Shown: positions 44,436 to 54,797, numbered from the stretch's first letter. The stretch is DNA of 64,000 bases from Palleronia rufa (GCF_000743715.1 NZ_JQEY01000015.1:117-64116), one strand, 5' to 3'. The notes: generated by a model not told the origin, from the letters alone. Numbers and translations are program-made.

Positions 44436-45301
44436 TAGGTGAGGTCGACGGCCACCGGGTAGTGATCCGACGGCCATTCGCCGCCGAACCGCGACCGCAG
44501 CACCATGGGCTCTGACACTTGGCGCGCATTGGCATATCCCACATGGTCGATCGCGCCGAAAAGGTTGATGCCGCGATTGAAGTGATAGGTTGCGCCGCGC
44601 ACCCCGGCGAAGGTCAGGCCCGCCTTTTCCAACCGGCGCAGGGGCCCCATGAACGCCAGGGCGTTGAGATCGCCGGCCAGGATCACCGCGGTGCCGTCGG
44701 CGATCCAGGGCGCGATGCGCCGCGCGATCAGATCTGATGAGAGCCGCCGGTTGAGTCGGCTGAAGGCGTCGAGATGGACGTTGACCACGGTCACGGGTTG
44801 GCCCGTACGCCGGTCTTCGAACGCGGCCCAGGACGCGAAGGCGGGGTAGGACCCGTTGAAGGTCTGCGAATAGATCACATCCGGCGTCTCCGAAAAGAAG
44901 AACCAGCCCTGGTCGACGGGACGCAGCACCTCCGGGCGGTAGAAGATCGGCTGGGTTGAGGGAAAGCTTCGCCAGTCGCCCGTGGCAGCGGCCGCGAGAT
45001 CCGGTATCTGGTCCAGCAGCCAGTCCCGCGCGAGGTTGACGCTGCCGTCCGAGCCGCGGCGAAAGCTCTCCATCTCCTGAAATGCGATCACATCCGCAAC
45101 GGTCGCGCGCACCGCGCTGGCAAGCGGTCCGCGCCGCCGCTTCCAGTCGGCCACCGACCACGGGCCGGTCTCCTGCCCCAGCACGATATAATGAACATTG
45201 TAGCTGGCGACGCGCAGCGCACCCTCCGGTCGGGGCGGGAGCCTGTCCGGACCAAAGGCGCAGGCGTTGAGAAGGGCAAAAAGGGCGAGTGCGCGGACCA
45301 T
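44432..45301 (-). CDS. Endonuclease/exonuclease/phosphatase-fold lipoprotein
   Basis: 289 residues. Lipoprotein signal with Cys in LLNACAFG (Cys14). EEP fold: LRVASYNVHYIVLGQ, DVIAFQEMESF with the metal-binding Glu, VVNVHLDAFSRLNRR, VILAGDLNALAFM, and the C-terminal FGGEWPSDHYPVAVDL carrying the catalytic His. The likely activity is on a phosphodiester or phosphomonoester in the periplasm. Its stop shares a CTAG with the convergent ABC gene. Confidence 0.85.
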
Positions 45302-45389
45302 GGTCGCGACCTTCGCAGGTCGCCCCCGGTTGGCAAGCGTCTTGCGGGTGTCCTAATCTGCGCCGGCACCCGGACGCGAAAGGACGCCC

Positions 45390-46325
45390 ATGACCGCCAC
45401 GCTTGCCATCGGACCCTACGGGCGCGGGGATGCCGCCGCCCTGGAACGGGCGTTCGACGCAAGGCGCGTTCCGTCGCTGGCGGAGGCGGGGGCGCTGGAC
45501 GCGGCGGTGCGACAAGACATCCGCGCCGTCGCCTACCGCGCGCATGATCCGTTCGATGCGGATGCGATGGCGCTCTTTCCGTCGCTGGGGCTGATCGCGA
45601 ATTTCGGGGTCGGGCACGATGCCATCGACGTAGGAGAGGCCGCACGCCGCGGCATCCGCGTGACCAACACACCCGATGTGCTGAACGATGACGTGGCGGA
45701 CCTGGCCGTTGGGCTTCTCATCGCGCAGTTCCGCGACCTGATCCGGGGCGATGACCATGTCCGCGACGGCCGCTGGCCCGGCGGATCCCCGCCGCTTGCC
45801 CGCAGCCTGACCGGCGCGCGGATCGGGATCCTGGGGTTGGGGCGCATCGGCGGAGAGATCGCCGCGCGGCTGGCGGCGTTCAAGACGGAGCTTCACTACT
45901 GGTCCCGCTCACGCAAGACCGCGCCCCCCGGGACATGGCACGGCACGCCGCTGGACCTGGCCCGCTCTGTAGAGGTCCTGATCGTCTCTATCGTCGGGGG
46001 CGCCAGGACCAGGGGGATGGTCTGCGCCGAGATTCTCGATGCCCTCGGACCGGGCGGCGTGCTGGTGAACGTCTCCCGCGGGTCCGCGGTGGACGAGGAT
46101 GCGCTGATTTGCCGGTTGCAGGACGGGCGGCTGGCGGGCGCCGCGCTCGACGTGTTCCGGAATGAGCCGCGGATCGATCCGAGGTTCATGGCGCTGGGGA
46201 CCACCGTACTCCAGCCGCACATGGGGTCCGCGACACAAAAGGCCCGCAGCGCCATGGCGGCCGTCCAGCGCGACAACATCGCGGCGTTCCTGGACGGCCG
46301 GGACCTGCCGACGCCGGTTGTCTGA
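45390..46325 (+). CDS. D-isomer-specific 2-hydroxyacid dehydrogenase
   Basis: 311 residues. Catalytic domain NFGVGHDAIDVGEAARRGI, NTPDVLNDDVADLAVGLL, NAD-binding ARIGILGLGRIGGEIAARL with GxGxxG, VLVNVSRGSAVDE for the Arg, and the His/Glu catalytic pair in LDVFRNEP and QPHMGSAT. This is close to hydroxypyruvate/glyoxylate reductases. The substrate is inferred only as a 2-keto acid. Terminator follows. Confidence 0.87.
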   Translation: MTATLAIGPYGRGDAAALERAFDARRVPSLAEAGALDAAVRQDIRAVAYRAHDPFDADAMALFPSLGLIANFGVGHDAIDVGEAARRGIRVTNTPDVLNDDVADLAVGLLIAQFRDLIRGDDHVRDGRWPGGSPPLARSLTGARIGILGLGRIGGEIAARLAAFKTELHYWSRSRKTAPPGTWHGTPLDLARSVEVLIVSIVGGARTRGMVCAEILDALGPGGVLVNVSRGSAVDEDALICRLQDGRLAGAALDVFRNEPRIDPRFMALGTTVLQPHMGSATQKARSAMAAVQRDNIAAFLDGRDLPTPVV

Positions 46326-46334
46326 GCGCATGTG

Positions 46335-46364
46335 AAAACGCCCGCGCGAGAGCGCGGGCGTTTC
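46335..46364 (+). terminator. Rho-independent terminator after the hydroxyacid dehydrogenase
   Basis: AAACGCCCGCGC-GAGA-GCGCGGGCGTTT, a perfect 12-bp stem ten bases after the stop codon. It is symmetrical and also serves the convergent DUF3618 operon. Confidence 0.9.
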
Positions 46365-46390
46365 GTGTGCTGATAATCGTCGGGCCTGGA

Positions 46391-47569
46391 TCAGACCTTC
46401 CGGTCGTCGCGGGTCTCCTTGTCGACCTGTTTTTCGGCGGCGTCGGCCACACGGCGCGCGGCATCCTCCACCTTGTCCACCGCCGCGTCCGCGGCACTAC
46501 CGTCACCAGGCGTTTCATTGTCGGCCCGATCCTTGAGATCGCGCGCCGCCGAGTCCATGGACCCCTTGGCCTCTTCGCCGACGCGCCGCGCTTCGTCGAG
46601 GGCGGCACCGGCCACCCGCCCGGCGCGGGCCTGCTCTTCACGGAACACGCGCTCTGCCTCGTCGTAGAGCGCGTCGCTTTCCTCACCGAAATACTCGTCC
46701 TCGGTGCGGGTGCGGGGCAGGGCGCCCGCGATCGCCGCGCCCACGGCAAAGGCGAGCGCGCCCGCCACGATGGGGTGGTCCTCAAAGAAGTCCTGCGCGC
46801 GATCGGCACCCGCCTGCATGTTCCGTCCGGCACGTTCACTCGCCTCGATGGCGCGTTCGCGGGCGGCGATGATCCGTTCGCGGGCCTCCTCACTCATCCG
46901 CTCGGTGCCTTCGGAGAGCCTGCGTGCCGTGTCCTCGGACCGATCGCGGACCCGACCCGCCACCCTTGACGCGCCACTGCCGACCGACGCGGCGCCGCTG
47001 GACGCGGCTGCACCACCGGCTTGCAGCCGCGCACCGGCCGATCGCCCGGCATCGCCTGTGGACCGCGCGACCCTTGTCCAACCGGCACGCATCCGTTGCG
47101 CGGCGCTGGGGCCCCTGTCGGCGTCCGACACCCACTCCGGCCCGCTGCCTTGCGGGCGCGGCCCGCGCGCAACCATGCCGGCCTCCGCCCCCTCGCCATA
47201 GGCACGGGCGCGGGTGACGCCGGTGCGGACCGGCGTCTGCGCGCCATACGCGCGGTCATGGTCATCCGGGTCGCCGGACCGGCCGACGGACCGGGCGCCG
47301 TGCTCGATGCGCCCGGCGCTTGGACCGTTGCCGAAAATCAGCCAGCCAAGGCCGATACCGGTGACGGCCAGCGCCAGCGGATTGTCCCTTGCCGCGGCCG
47401 AGATCGACCGGCCCATGTCGCCGCCATGGGTTCTGAACGTCTCGGTGACGCTGCGGACGATATTGTCGGCCGAAAACGTGTCCTGGAGGGTATTGATGGT
47501 CGAGGTCAGCGCTTCGCGATCCTGTTCGATGTCGCGCTCGATCTCGTCTGGTGTGCGAGTGTCGCTCAT
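46391..47569 (-). CDS. DUF3618-type membrane-anchored protein with long helical tail
   Basis: 392 residues. DUF3618 start: RTPDEIERDIEQDREALTSTINTLQ, then a transmembrane helix (about 65-82, NPLALAVTGIGLGWLIFG). The rest is low-complexity, Arg/Ala/Glu-rich helical repeats, with a second hydrophobic segment HPIVAGALAFAVGAAIAGAL (about 267-286). The pattern resembles ElaB/YqjD-like proteins. It is last in a four-gene minus operon (48756 to 46391). Likely inner-membrane-bound; role unknown, possibly ribosome or membrane protection in stress (inference). Confidence 0.75.
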   Translation of the reverse strand: MSDTRTPDEIERDIEQDREALTSTINTLQDTFSADNIVRSVTETFRTHGGDMGRSISAAARDNPLALAVTGIGLGWLIFGNGPSAGRIEHGARSVGRSGDPDDHDRAYGAQTPVRTGVTRARAYGEGAEAGMVARGPRPQGSGPEWVSDADRGPSAAQRMRAGWTRVARSTGDAGRSAGARLQAGGAAASSGAASVGSGASRVAGRVRDRSEDTARRLSEGTERMSEEARERIIAARERAIEASERAGRNMQAGADRAQDFFEDHPIVAGALAFAVGAAIAGALPRTRTEDEYFGEESDALYDEAERVFREEQARAGRVAGAALDEARRVGEEAKGSMDSAARDLKDRADNETPGDGSAADAAVDKVEDAARRVADAAEKQVDKETRDDRKV

Positions 47570-47570
47570 G

Positions 47571-48005
47571 TCAAATGGCCTTCTTCACGGCTTCGCCGTC
47601 GCGGCGCACGTTCTTTGCGGTCCGCGTGGGGGCGAGCGATGTGGTTTTCAGTTTGCCGGTTCCGGATTTCGCCAGGATCGCCGCGATGACCGCGAGCGAG
47701 ATGCCGACGATCAGCGCGGACCAGCCTGCGTCGATTCCGATTTCTGTCAATGCGACCACCAGCGCGCTCGCCAGCACGTTGAGCGCGACCAGCATGATGA
47801 CGACGCCGCCGACGATCATGCCCAGGCCGGCGCCGGCCTCTTTCACGTTCTGGTCGATTTCCGCGCGGAACAGATCCATCTCACCGCGCATGAGGCTGGT
47901 GACCTGGGTCAGGGCGTCGCCGACCAGCGATCCCGTCTCGCGGATCTGCTGGCGCGGGGTATCGTCGGTGGTACGGGTGTCGGCGGCGGGTTTGGTATCG
48001 GTCAT
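47571..48005 (-). CDS. YqjE/phage-holin-superfamily (DUF1469-like) membrane protein
   Basis: 144 residues. Amphipathic N-terminal helix (LVGDALTQVTSLMRGEMDLF, EIDQNVKEAG) then two transmembrane helices (about 60-82 LGMIVGGVVIMLVALNVLASAL and about 95-113) separated by a short loop. This is the YqjE organisation; holin is a database label only, as no prophage genes are present. Four-nt overlap with the YqjD-like gene, one base before the DUF3618 gene. Confidence 0.8.
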   Translation of the reverse strand: MTDTKPAADTRTTDDTPRQQIRETGSLVGDALTQVTSLMRGEMDLFRAEIDQNVKEAGAGLGMIVGGVVIMLVALNVLASALVVALTEIGIDAGWSALIVGISLAVIAAILAKSGTGKLKTTSLAPTRTAKNVRRDGEAVKKAI

Positions 48006-48670
48006 GACCGGTCCTCCGGGATGGTGGTGACGGGCGCCGGGCGGATCGGGTCCGTGGTGCTGTCCGCTCCGGGAACGGGGCTGGTGGCGGGACCGGGGAT
48101 CGTGTCGGAAGGCTGGGCCGCACCGACTGTCTCCGACCGGCCGACGGTGGTAGAACCGGAGGCAGCCGATCCGTACCCGGTCCGGCCAGACCGCTGCGAC
48201 CCGTAATCCGATACTTCGCCGCCGTCGTTGTATCCGCTCGCGCGCGGTGTGCTGGCCGACGCCTTGGCGAACCGCGTTGCGGCAAACCCGGCCAGAGCCG
48301 CGCCGCCCAGGAACGCCATCGGGTTGCGGCGTGCAAAGGCGCTCACGTCGCCCGCTATTTCGGACATATCGCGGTCACGGATCGCCTCGGACGCATCGGC
48401 GAGCGTCTCGGCGATCTGGCCCAAGGTGCGCTCCTGGGGAGATCCCTGGCGCATATCCTGCGCGGCCTTGCGCAGGCTGTCGGCGATGCTTGACATCTCC
48501 GAGGCCGCCGCACCCTTGGCGCGATCCGCCTGGGATTGCGCCATGCGTTGCGCCTCATCCATCGCTTCACGTGTCACGCGCGACGCATCGTCTCCGAGCC
48601 GCTTGGCGGCGCGCTCTGCATCCGCGCGGGCCTCGGCGCCGGCCGTCTGGTTATTCTTTTCGTCTGACAT
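48002..48670 (-). CDS. YqjD/ElaB-like protein with C-terminal membrane anchor and disordered tail
   Basis: 222 residues from ATG 48670. N-terminal coiled-coil (about 10-110) with repeated Ala/Asp/Arg heptads (DAERAAKRLGDDASRVTREA), a membrane segment NPMAFLGGAALAGFAATRFA (about 128-147), then a Ser/Gly/Pro/Thr-rich tail. The anchor-after-coiled-coil design is that of YqjD/ElaB, but the long tail is not. The operon follows an EcfG-like site. Confidence 0.75.
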   Translation of the reverse strand: MSDEKNNQTAGAEARADAERAAKRLGDDASRVTREAMDEAQRMAQSQADRAKGAAASEMSSIADSLRKAAQDMRQGSPQERTLGQIAETLADASEAIRDRDMSEIAGDVSAFARRNPMAFLGGAALAGFAATRFAKASASTPRASGYNDGGEVSDYGSQRSGRTGYGSAASGSTTVGRSETVGAAQPSDTIPGPATSPVPGADSTTDPIRPAPVTTIPEDRS

Positions 48671-48687
48671 GATTTCACCCACTAATC

Positions 48688-48756
48688 TCAAGCGATGATA
48701 CCGAGGACGATCAGGATGACTGCGATCAGTCCGATGACGTAGATGATACTGTTCAT
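48688..48756 (-). CDS. 22-residue membrane peptide
   Basis: MNSIIYVIGLIAVILIVLGI plus IA, a single transmembrane helix. AGGGTG lies upstream of the ATG and the stop is 17 bp before the YqjD-like start, so it heads the operon. No frameshift or stop interrupts it. The length is too short for ordinary gene finders. Similar tiny hydrophobic peptides occur near stress genes in this family (recalled, not checked). Confidence 0.65.
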   Translation of the reverse strand: MNSIIYVIGLIAVILIVLGIIA

Positions 48757-48826
48757 TCTTTACACCCTGTGTTTCTTCGTTTCGGTCACTCTGAGCCGCG
48801 CGCCTATTCGCGCAGTACCGATCAAG

Positions 48827-48851
48827 AACCGGTGAAGTGGTTAATGGTTCC
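48827..48851 (-). promoter_or_regulatory. EcfG-like promoter for the YqjD/DUF3618 operon
   Basis: On the minus strand GGAAC (48851-48847), 16-bp spacer, GGTT (48830-48827); consensus is GGAAC-N16/17-CGTT, one mismatch in the -10. It is about 70 bp before the tiny membrane peptide start, a normal distance. Confidence 0.5.
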
Positions 48852-48948
48852 GCGAATTCGCCTGCTCTATCGCAAGGACTTTCAAACTTTGCCAAAGACG
48901 CTATGCTTTGAGTTGCAACGTTTTTTGACACTCTCGGGGGAAAATTGA

Positions 48949-49923
48949 ATGAGCGGACTCGTCGCCCTGCTGGACGATGTGGCGGCGATCGCGAAAGTCG
49001 CCTCTGCCTCCGTCGACGACGTAATGGGACAGGCGGTCAAAGCGTCATCCAAGGCGGCGGGAGCAGTCATCGACGACGCGGCCGTGACGCCGAAGTATCT
49101 CACCGGGTTCTCGGCCAAGCGCGAGCTTCCGATCGTATGGAAAATCGCCCGCGGATCGCTGTTCAACAAGCTGGTGATCCTGCTGCCGGTGGCGCTCTTG
49201 CTGGCGGCCTTCGCGCCCTGGGCGATTTCGCCCTTGCTGATGCTGGGCGGTCTCTACCTCTGTTTCGAAGGGGCCGAAAAGGTCTGGCAGAAGATCAATC
49301 CATCGGACCATCATGCCAAGGATCTGGTGAAAGAGAAGATGTCCGCCGCCAAACTGGAGGAAAAGAAGGTCAGGGGCGCGGTAAAGACCGACTTTATCCT
49401 GTCGGCGGAGATCATGACGATCGTGCTGAACGCCCTGCCGCAGGACGGGTCGATCTGGATGACAGCGCTGAGTCTCGCCATTGCCGGGGTCATCATCACC
49501 ATCGCTGTCTACGGGTCTGTCGCGGTGATCGTGAAGGCGGACGACGTCGGCCTGCACATGGCCGCACGGGGCGAGAGCGGTGTCATTCCGGCGACGGGCC
49601 GGTTCATCGTCAAGGCGATGCCGGTGTTTCTGCAAGTTCTCGTGGTGGTAGGCACCGCGGCCATGGTCTGGGTCGGCGGGTCCATCATCATGCACGGTCT
49701 GGATGTGCTGGGCTGGTCGTGGCCCTACGACACGATCCACGCGATCTCGGTGGCGGTCGCCGGCGCGGTCGGCACGTTCGAGGGCGCCGTTCAGTGGTTC
49801 GTCACCGCATTCCTGGACGGGGTGATCGGCCTGATCCTCGGATTTGCCATGATCCCGATCGTGACGCGCATGATCTCTCCGCTGGTCGCGGCGATCCGTC
49901 CCGCCTCCTCGGACGCCACCTGA
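48949..49923 (+). CDS. DUF808 (YedI-like) polytopic membrane protein
   Basis: 324 residues. Start ATG 48949 (CGGGGG upstream). N-terminal soluble part (GLVALLDDVAAIAKVASASV), then about six hydrophobic segments, for example LFNKLVILLPVALLLAAF (about 71-88) and MTALSLAIAGVIITIAVYGSVAVI. The family has KNPSDHHAKDLVKEKM-type cytoplasmic loops (here INPSDHHAKDL). Inner membrane, function unknown. Divergent from the YqjD operon. Confidence 0.85.
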   Translation: MSGLVALLDDVAAIAKVASASVDDVMGQAVKASSKAAGAVIDDAAVTPKYLTGFSAKRELPIVWKIARGSLFNKLVILLPVALLLAAFAPWAISPLLMLGGLYLCFEGAEKVWQKINPSDHHAKDLVKEKMSAAKLEEKKVRGAVKTDFILSAEIMTIVLNALPQDGSIWMTALSLAIAGVIITIAVYGSVAVIVKADDVGLHMAARGESGVIPATGRFIVKAMPVFLQVLVVVGTAAMVWVGGSIIMHGLDVLGWSWPYDTIHAISVAVAGAVGTFEGAVQWFVTAFLDGVIGLILGFAMIPIVTRMISPLVAAIRPASSDAT

Positions 49924-49965
49924 CGCCTTGGCGGGCAGCCCGCAGGGGGCCGCCCGTGCCGGGGA

Positions 49966-51267
<1,302 letters not shown>

Positions 51268-51407
51268 CTAGCTACCGCAACGGCCCCAAGGGTGAAACCC
51301 GAGCCCGCGCGATGCCCTCGGCGCGCTGCCGCCGCGGCCCAGATCGCTGCAAACCCGTCATCGGCCGGCGGTTGCGGCGCCGGGCGGTCGAAACCCGTTC
51401 CGAACCC

Positions 51408-51433
51408 GGAACCCCGCGGTTCCGCCGCACATT
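51408..51433 (+). promoter_or_regulatory. Weak EcfG-like promoter before the ThDP gene
   Basis: GGAAC (51408-51412), 17-bp spacer, CATT (51430-51433); the -10 has one mismatch to CGTT. It ends 37 bp before the ATG. Confidence 0.35.
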
Positions 51434-51470
51434 GTCATAATGTCTGGGTTTTGCGGCAAAGGATACCGAG

Positions 51471-53237
51471 ATGGCGCACACGGTTGGTGATTTCATTCTG
51501 TCGAGACTGCACGAATGGGGGGTGCGCCGGATCTACGGATTTCCCGGCGACGGGATCGGCGGCCTGGTCGCGGCTCTGGGGCGGGACGACAAGATCGACT
51601 TCGTTCAGACCCGACATGAGGAAGAGGCCGCGTTCATGGCCTGCGCCCATGCCAAGTGGACCGGTGAGGTCGGCGTATGCCTGGCGACATCGGGGCCCGG
51701 TGCGATCCACCTTCTCAACGGGCTTTACGACGCCCGGCTGGACCATCAGCCGGTGTTGGCGATCGTCGGCCAGCAGGCCCGCGCGGCCATAGGCGGCAAC
51801 TATCAGCAGGAGGTCGATCTTCAGACCTTGTTCAAGGACGTGGCGCGGGACTACGTGCAAACCTGCATGGCCCCGGCGCAGACCCGGCACCTGATCGACC
51901 GCGGGATGCGGATCGCGATGTCCAAGCGAACCGTCACCGCCCTGATCTTTCCCAATGACGTGCAGGAGGCGAAGGCGGTGGAGACGCCGGCCCACGCGCA
52001 TGGCACCGTTCATTCCGGGATCGGGTTCTCCGCCCCGCGGGTCGTTCCCGAACAGGCCGATCTGACGCGCGCGGCGGAGGTGCTGAACGCCGGCAAGAAG
52101 GTGGCCATTCTGGCGGGCGCCGGCGCGCTGAATGCGGCCGAGGAACTGGTGCAGGTGGCCGATCTGCTCGGCGCGGGCGTGGCCAAGGCGTTGCTGGGCA
52201 AGGCCGTCCTGCCCGACGACCTGCCGTTTGTCACCGGGCAGATCGGGCTTTTGGGAACAGAGCCGTCCGACTGGATGATCCGCCACTGCGACACGTTTCT
52301 GATGATCGGGTCGCGGTTTCCCTACTCCGAGTTCCTGCCCAAGGAAGGCCGCGCGCGGGCCGTACAGATCGACATCGACCCGGCGATGGAGTCGATACGC
52401 TATCCGATGGAGGTCAACCTGGTCGGCGACGCGGCGGCGACGCTGCGCGCGCTGGTGCCGCATCTCAAGGCGCGCGACGACACATCCTGGCGCAAGGACA
52501 TCGAATCCCGCGTCGCCAAGTGGTGGGAGGACGTGGAAGCCCGCACGATGCTGGATGCCGATCCGATCAATCCCGAGCTGGTGTTCTGGGAGGCGTCGTC
52601 GCGGATGCCCGACAATGCGATCATCTCGGCCGACTCGGGTTCTTCGGCGAACTGGTTCGCGCGCGCGATCAAGATCCGGCCTGGCATGAAGGCGTCGCTG
52701 TCGGGCACGCTGGCCACCATGTGTCCGGGGGTTCCGTACTCCGCCACCGCGAAGTTCTGTTTTCCAGAGCGCGTCGCGGTGGGTTTCGTCGGCGATGGGG
52801 CGATGCAGATGCTGGGGCTGAACGCGCTGATCACCATCGCCAAGTATTGGCGCGAATGGTCGGACCCCCGACTGGTGATCGCGGTCCTGAACAACAACGA
52901 TCTCAACCAGGTGACATGGGAGCTTCGGGCCATGGGGGACAGCCCCAAAGTGCCGAAGACGCAGGAGGTTCCCCGCTTCGACTATGCCGGGTATGCCGCC
53001 TCGCTCGGGCTTCTGGGCCTGCGGGTGGAGACGCCGGAGCATGTCGGCGCGGCCTGGGACAAGGCATTCGCCGCCGACCGCCCCGTGGTGATCGACGCGC
53101 ATGTGGACCCGGACGTTCCGACCCTGCCGCCGCATATCACGATGTCCCAGGCCAAGAGTTACGCCAAGGCCCTGGCCCAGGGCGATCCCGATCAAGCCGG
53201 GATCCTGTGGCAGACCTTCAAGCGCGTGACGGCCTGA
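51471..53237 (+). CDS. Thiamine-diphosphate-dependent enzyme (pyruvate-oxidase/acetolactate-synthase superfamily)
   Basis: 588 residues. PYR domain with the catalytic Glu in RHEEEAAFMACAHAKW, the central FAD/nucleotide-fold domain (KKVAILAGAGALNAAEEL), and the PP domain with the ThDP motif GDGAMQMLGLNALITIAK...LNNNDLN. Closest in layout to PoxB and similar ThDP enzymes; whether it makes acetyl phosphate, acetate or another product is unclear. Followed 10 bp later by the enolase-superfamily gene, presumably cotranscribed. EcfG-like site upstream. Confidence 0.82.
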   Translation: MAHTVGDFILSRLHEWGVRRIYGFPGDGIGGLVAALGRDDKIDFVQTRHEEEAAFMACAHAKWTGEVGVCLATSGPGAIHLLNGLYDARLDHQPVLAIVGQQARAAIGGNYQQEVDLQTLFKDVARDYVQTCMAPAQTRHLIDRGMRIAMSKRTVTALIFPNDVQEAKAVETPAHAHGTVHSGIGFSAPRVVPEQADLTRAAEVLNAGKKVAILAGAGALNAAEELVQVADLLGAGVAKALLGKAVLPDDLPFVTGQIGLLGTEPSDWMIRHCDTFLMIGSRFPYSEFLPKEGRARAVQIDIDPAMESIRYPMEVNLVGDAAATLRALVPHLKARDDTSWRKDIESRVAKWWEDVEARTMLDADPINPELVFWEASSRMPDNAIISADSGSSANWFARAIKIRPGMKASLSGTLATMCPGVPYSATAKFCFPERVAVGFVGDGAMQMLGLNALITIAKYWREWSDPRLVIAVLNNNDLNQVTWELRAMGDSPKVPKTQEVPRFDYAGYAASLGLLGLRVETPEHVGAAWDKAFAADRPVVIDAHVDPDVPTLPPHITMSQAKSYAKALAQGDPDQAGILWQTFKRVTA

Positions 53238-53247
53238 GGGGCGGGCG

Positions 53248-54336
53248 ATGAGCCGTATCGCATCGCTCGACGTCGCGGCCTACAGGGTGCCGACGGACGC
53301 GCCCGAAAGCGACGGCACGCTTGAATGGGACGCGACCACCATGGTCCTCGTGTCCGTTGCGGCGGGGGGGCAGACGGGCATCGGCTATACCTATGCCGAT
53401 GTCTCCGCCGGTCGGTTGATCGCGTCGGTGCTGAAACCCTTGGTGGCGGGCCGCGACGCAATGGAGATCCCGGCCATCTGGCACGCGATGGTTCACGGGA
53501 TCCGCAATCTGGGACGGCCGGGCGTCGCCTCGATGGCCGTTGCCGCCGTCGATGTGGCGCTGTGGGACCTCAAGGCCCGTCTGCTGGGTCTGTCGGTGGC
53601 CGACCTTCTGGGCCGGGCGCGGCAGAGCCTGGCTGCCTACGGCTCCGGCGGGTTCACCTCTTATGACGACGCCCAGCTCGAAAACCAGCTGGGCGGCTGG
53701 GCGGCAGAAGGGTTCGGCATGGTGAAGATGAAGGTCGGACGAGACCCGGATGCGGACATCGGGCGGATGCGCCGCGCGCGGCAGGCGATCGGTCCGGATG
53801 TGCAGCTCTTCGCCGATCTGAACGGCGCGCTCAGCCGCAAGCGCGCCCTTGCCTTCGCGGAACAGGCCGCCATGCAGCGCGTCGCCTGGCTGGAAGAGCC
53901 GGTATCGTCCAACGACCTGGCGGGCTTGCGGCTGATGCGGGACCGCGGACCCGTGGGCATGGACATCACCGCCGGAGAATACGGCTTCGACGCGCGCTAT
54001 TTCCGCGACATGCTGGCGGCGGGTGCGGTCGATGTATTGCAGGCCGACGCCACCCGATGCGCGGGCATCACCGGGTTCATGTTCGCCTCGGCCCTCTGCG
54101 ATGCGTTCGAGACGCCGCTCTCTGCCCATTGCGCGCCCGCGATCCATCTCCACCCCTGTCTTGCCGCGCGAAAGGCGGTGCATCTGGAATGGTTCCACGA
54201 CCACGTGCGGATCGAAAACATGCTGTTCGAGGGCGCCCCGGTCCCGTCTGGCGGGCGGATCGGCACCAATGGTGCGGCGGGGCTGGGGCTGACGTTCAAG
54301 CAGGCCGATGCAGAGCCTTACCGCGTCGCGATCTAG
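53248..54336 (+). CDS. Enolase-superfamily enzyme (mandelate racemase/muconate lactonizing type)
   Basis: 362 residues. Capping domain, then the TIM barrel: KMKVGRDPDAD (KxK-like base), DLNGALSRKRAL (metal Asp), WLEEPVSSNDLAG (Glu), MDITAGEYGFD (Glu). The C-terminal His of MR-type active sites falls in the LSAHCAPAIHLH segment. Acid-sugar dehydratase or related function likely, substrate unknown. Directly follows the ThDP gene (10-bp gap). The stop shares CTAG with the convergent ASRT gene. Confidence 0.85.
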   Translation: MSRIASLDVAAYRVPTDAPESDGTLEWDATTMVLVSVAAGGQTGIGYTYADVSAGRLIASVLKPLVAGRDAMEIPAIWHAMVHGIRNLGRPGVASMAVAAVDVALWDLKARLLGLSVADLLGRARQSLAAYGSGGFTSYDDAQLENQLGGWAAEGFGMVKMKVGRDPDADIGRMRRARQAIGPDVQLFADLNGALSRKRALAFAEQAAMQRVAWLEEPVSSNDLAGLRLMRDRGPVGMDITAGEYGFDARYFRDMLAAGAVDVLQADATRCAGITGFMFASALCDAFETPLSAHCAPAIHLHPCLAARKAVHLEWFHDHVRIENMLFEGAPVPSGGRIGTNGAAGLGLTFKQADAEPYRVAI

Positions 54337-54704
54337 CCGGACCAGGCGATCGTGCTGAAGATGGCGTTTTCGGCCTGACGGGAGTCGAGCCGCGTGTGCT
54401 GCACCACCACCGGCCGGTCGGATTCCAGCACGCAGGCATAGCTCAGGTTGGCGGGCACCGGCGCGGGATCGCTCAGATCGTTCAATCGCTGGTGCAGGGT
54501 TCGGCATGCGGGCACGTCCAGCCGATAGGGACCCACCGGATCGCGATCGGCGAAATAGAGGGTCAGAGAGATCCGGGCCACCTCGTCGCCGGCGTTGAGG
54601 ATACAGACGGCCTCATGGCTCAGCATCTCGGGTCCGGGGCCGTTGCTCCAGGCCGGTACGTATCCGTCCGCGAACACCCACCGCGTCTTGCCGAGATTCT
54701 CCAT
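54333..54704 (-). CDS. Anabaena sensory rhodopsin transducer (ASRT) homologue, orphan
   Basis: 123 residues with strong family identity: KTRWVFADGYVPAWSNGPGP, MLSHEAVCILNAGDEVARI, YFADRDPVGPYRLDVPACRT, LNDLSDPAPVPA, VVVQHTRLDSRQAENAIFST. ASRT is a soluble beta-rich protein first found beside a sensory rhodopsin in Anabaena; non-rhodopsin bacteria also have it and its role there is unknown. No rhodopsin gene is in the window. An EcfG-like promoter lies upstream on its strand. Confidence 0.88.
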   Translation of the reverse strand: MENLGKTRWVFADGYVPAWSNGPGPEMLSHEAVCILNAGDEVARISLTLYFADRDPVGPYRLDVPACRTLHQRLNDLSDPAPVPANLSYACVLESDRPVVVQHTRLDSRQAENAIFSTIAWSG

Positions 54705-54730
54705 GCGATCGCCCTCCGTACTCCTGGGAT

Positions 54731-54756
54731 TTACGGGTCAGGAGCCGGTCGGTTCC
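54731..54756 (-). promoter_or_regulatory. EcfG-like promoter for the ASRT gene
   Basis: Minus strand GGAAC (54756-54752), 16-bp spacer, CGTAA (54735-54731); only the last T of CGTT is changed. The -10 is about 27 bp before the ATG. Confidence 0.55.
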
Positions 54757-54797
54757 CAAGCATCGCCAGAAAGTCCTTTCAAGGCCTTGTGTTCTGC

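Noticed and set aside
47571-48005. Prophage remnant suggested by the holin name
   Set aside because: No phage genes around; layout is that of the chromosomal YqjE/YqjD family.
51435-53195. Long minus-strand open frame of about 586 codons
   Set aside because: It is antisense to the ThDP enzyme, whose motifs are clear.
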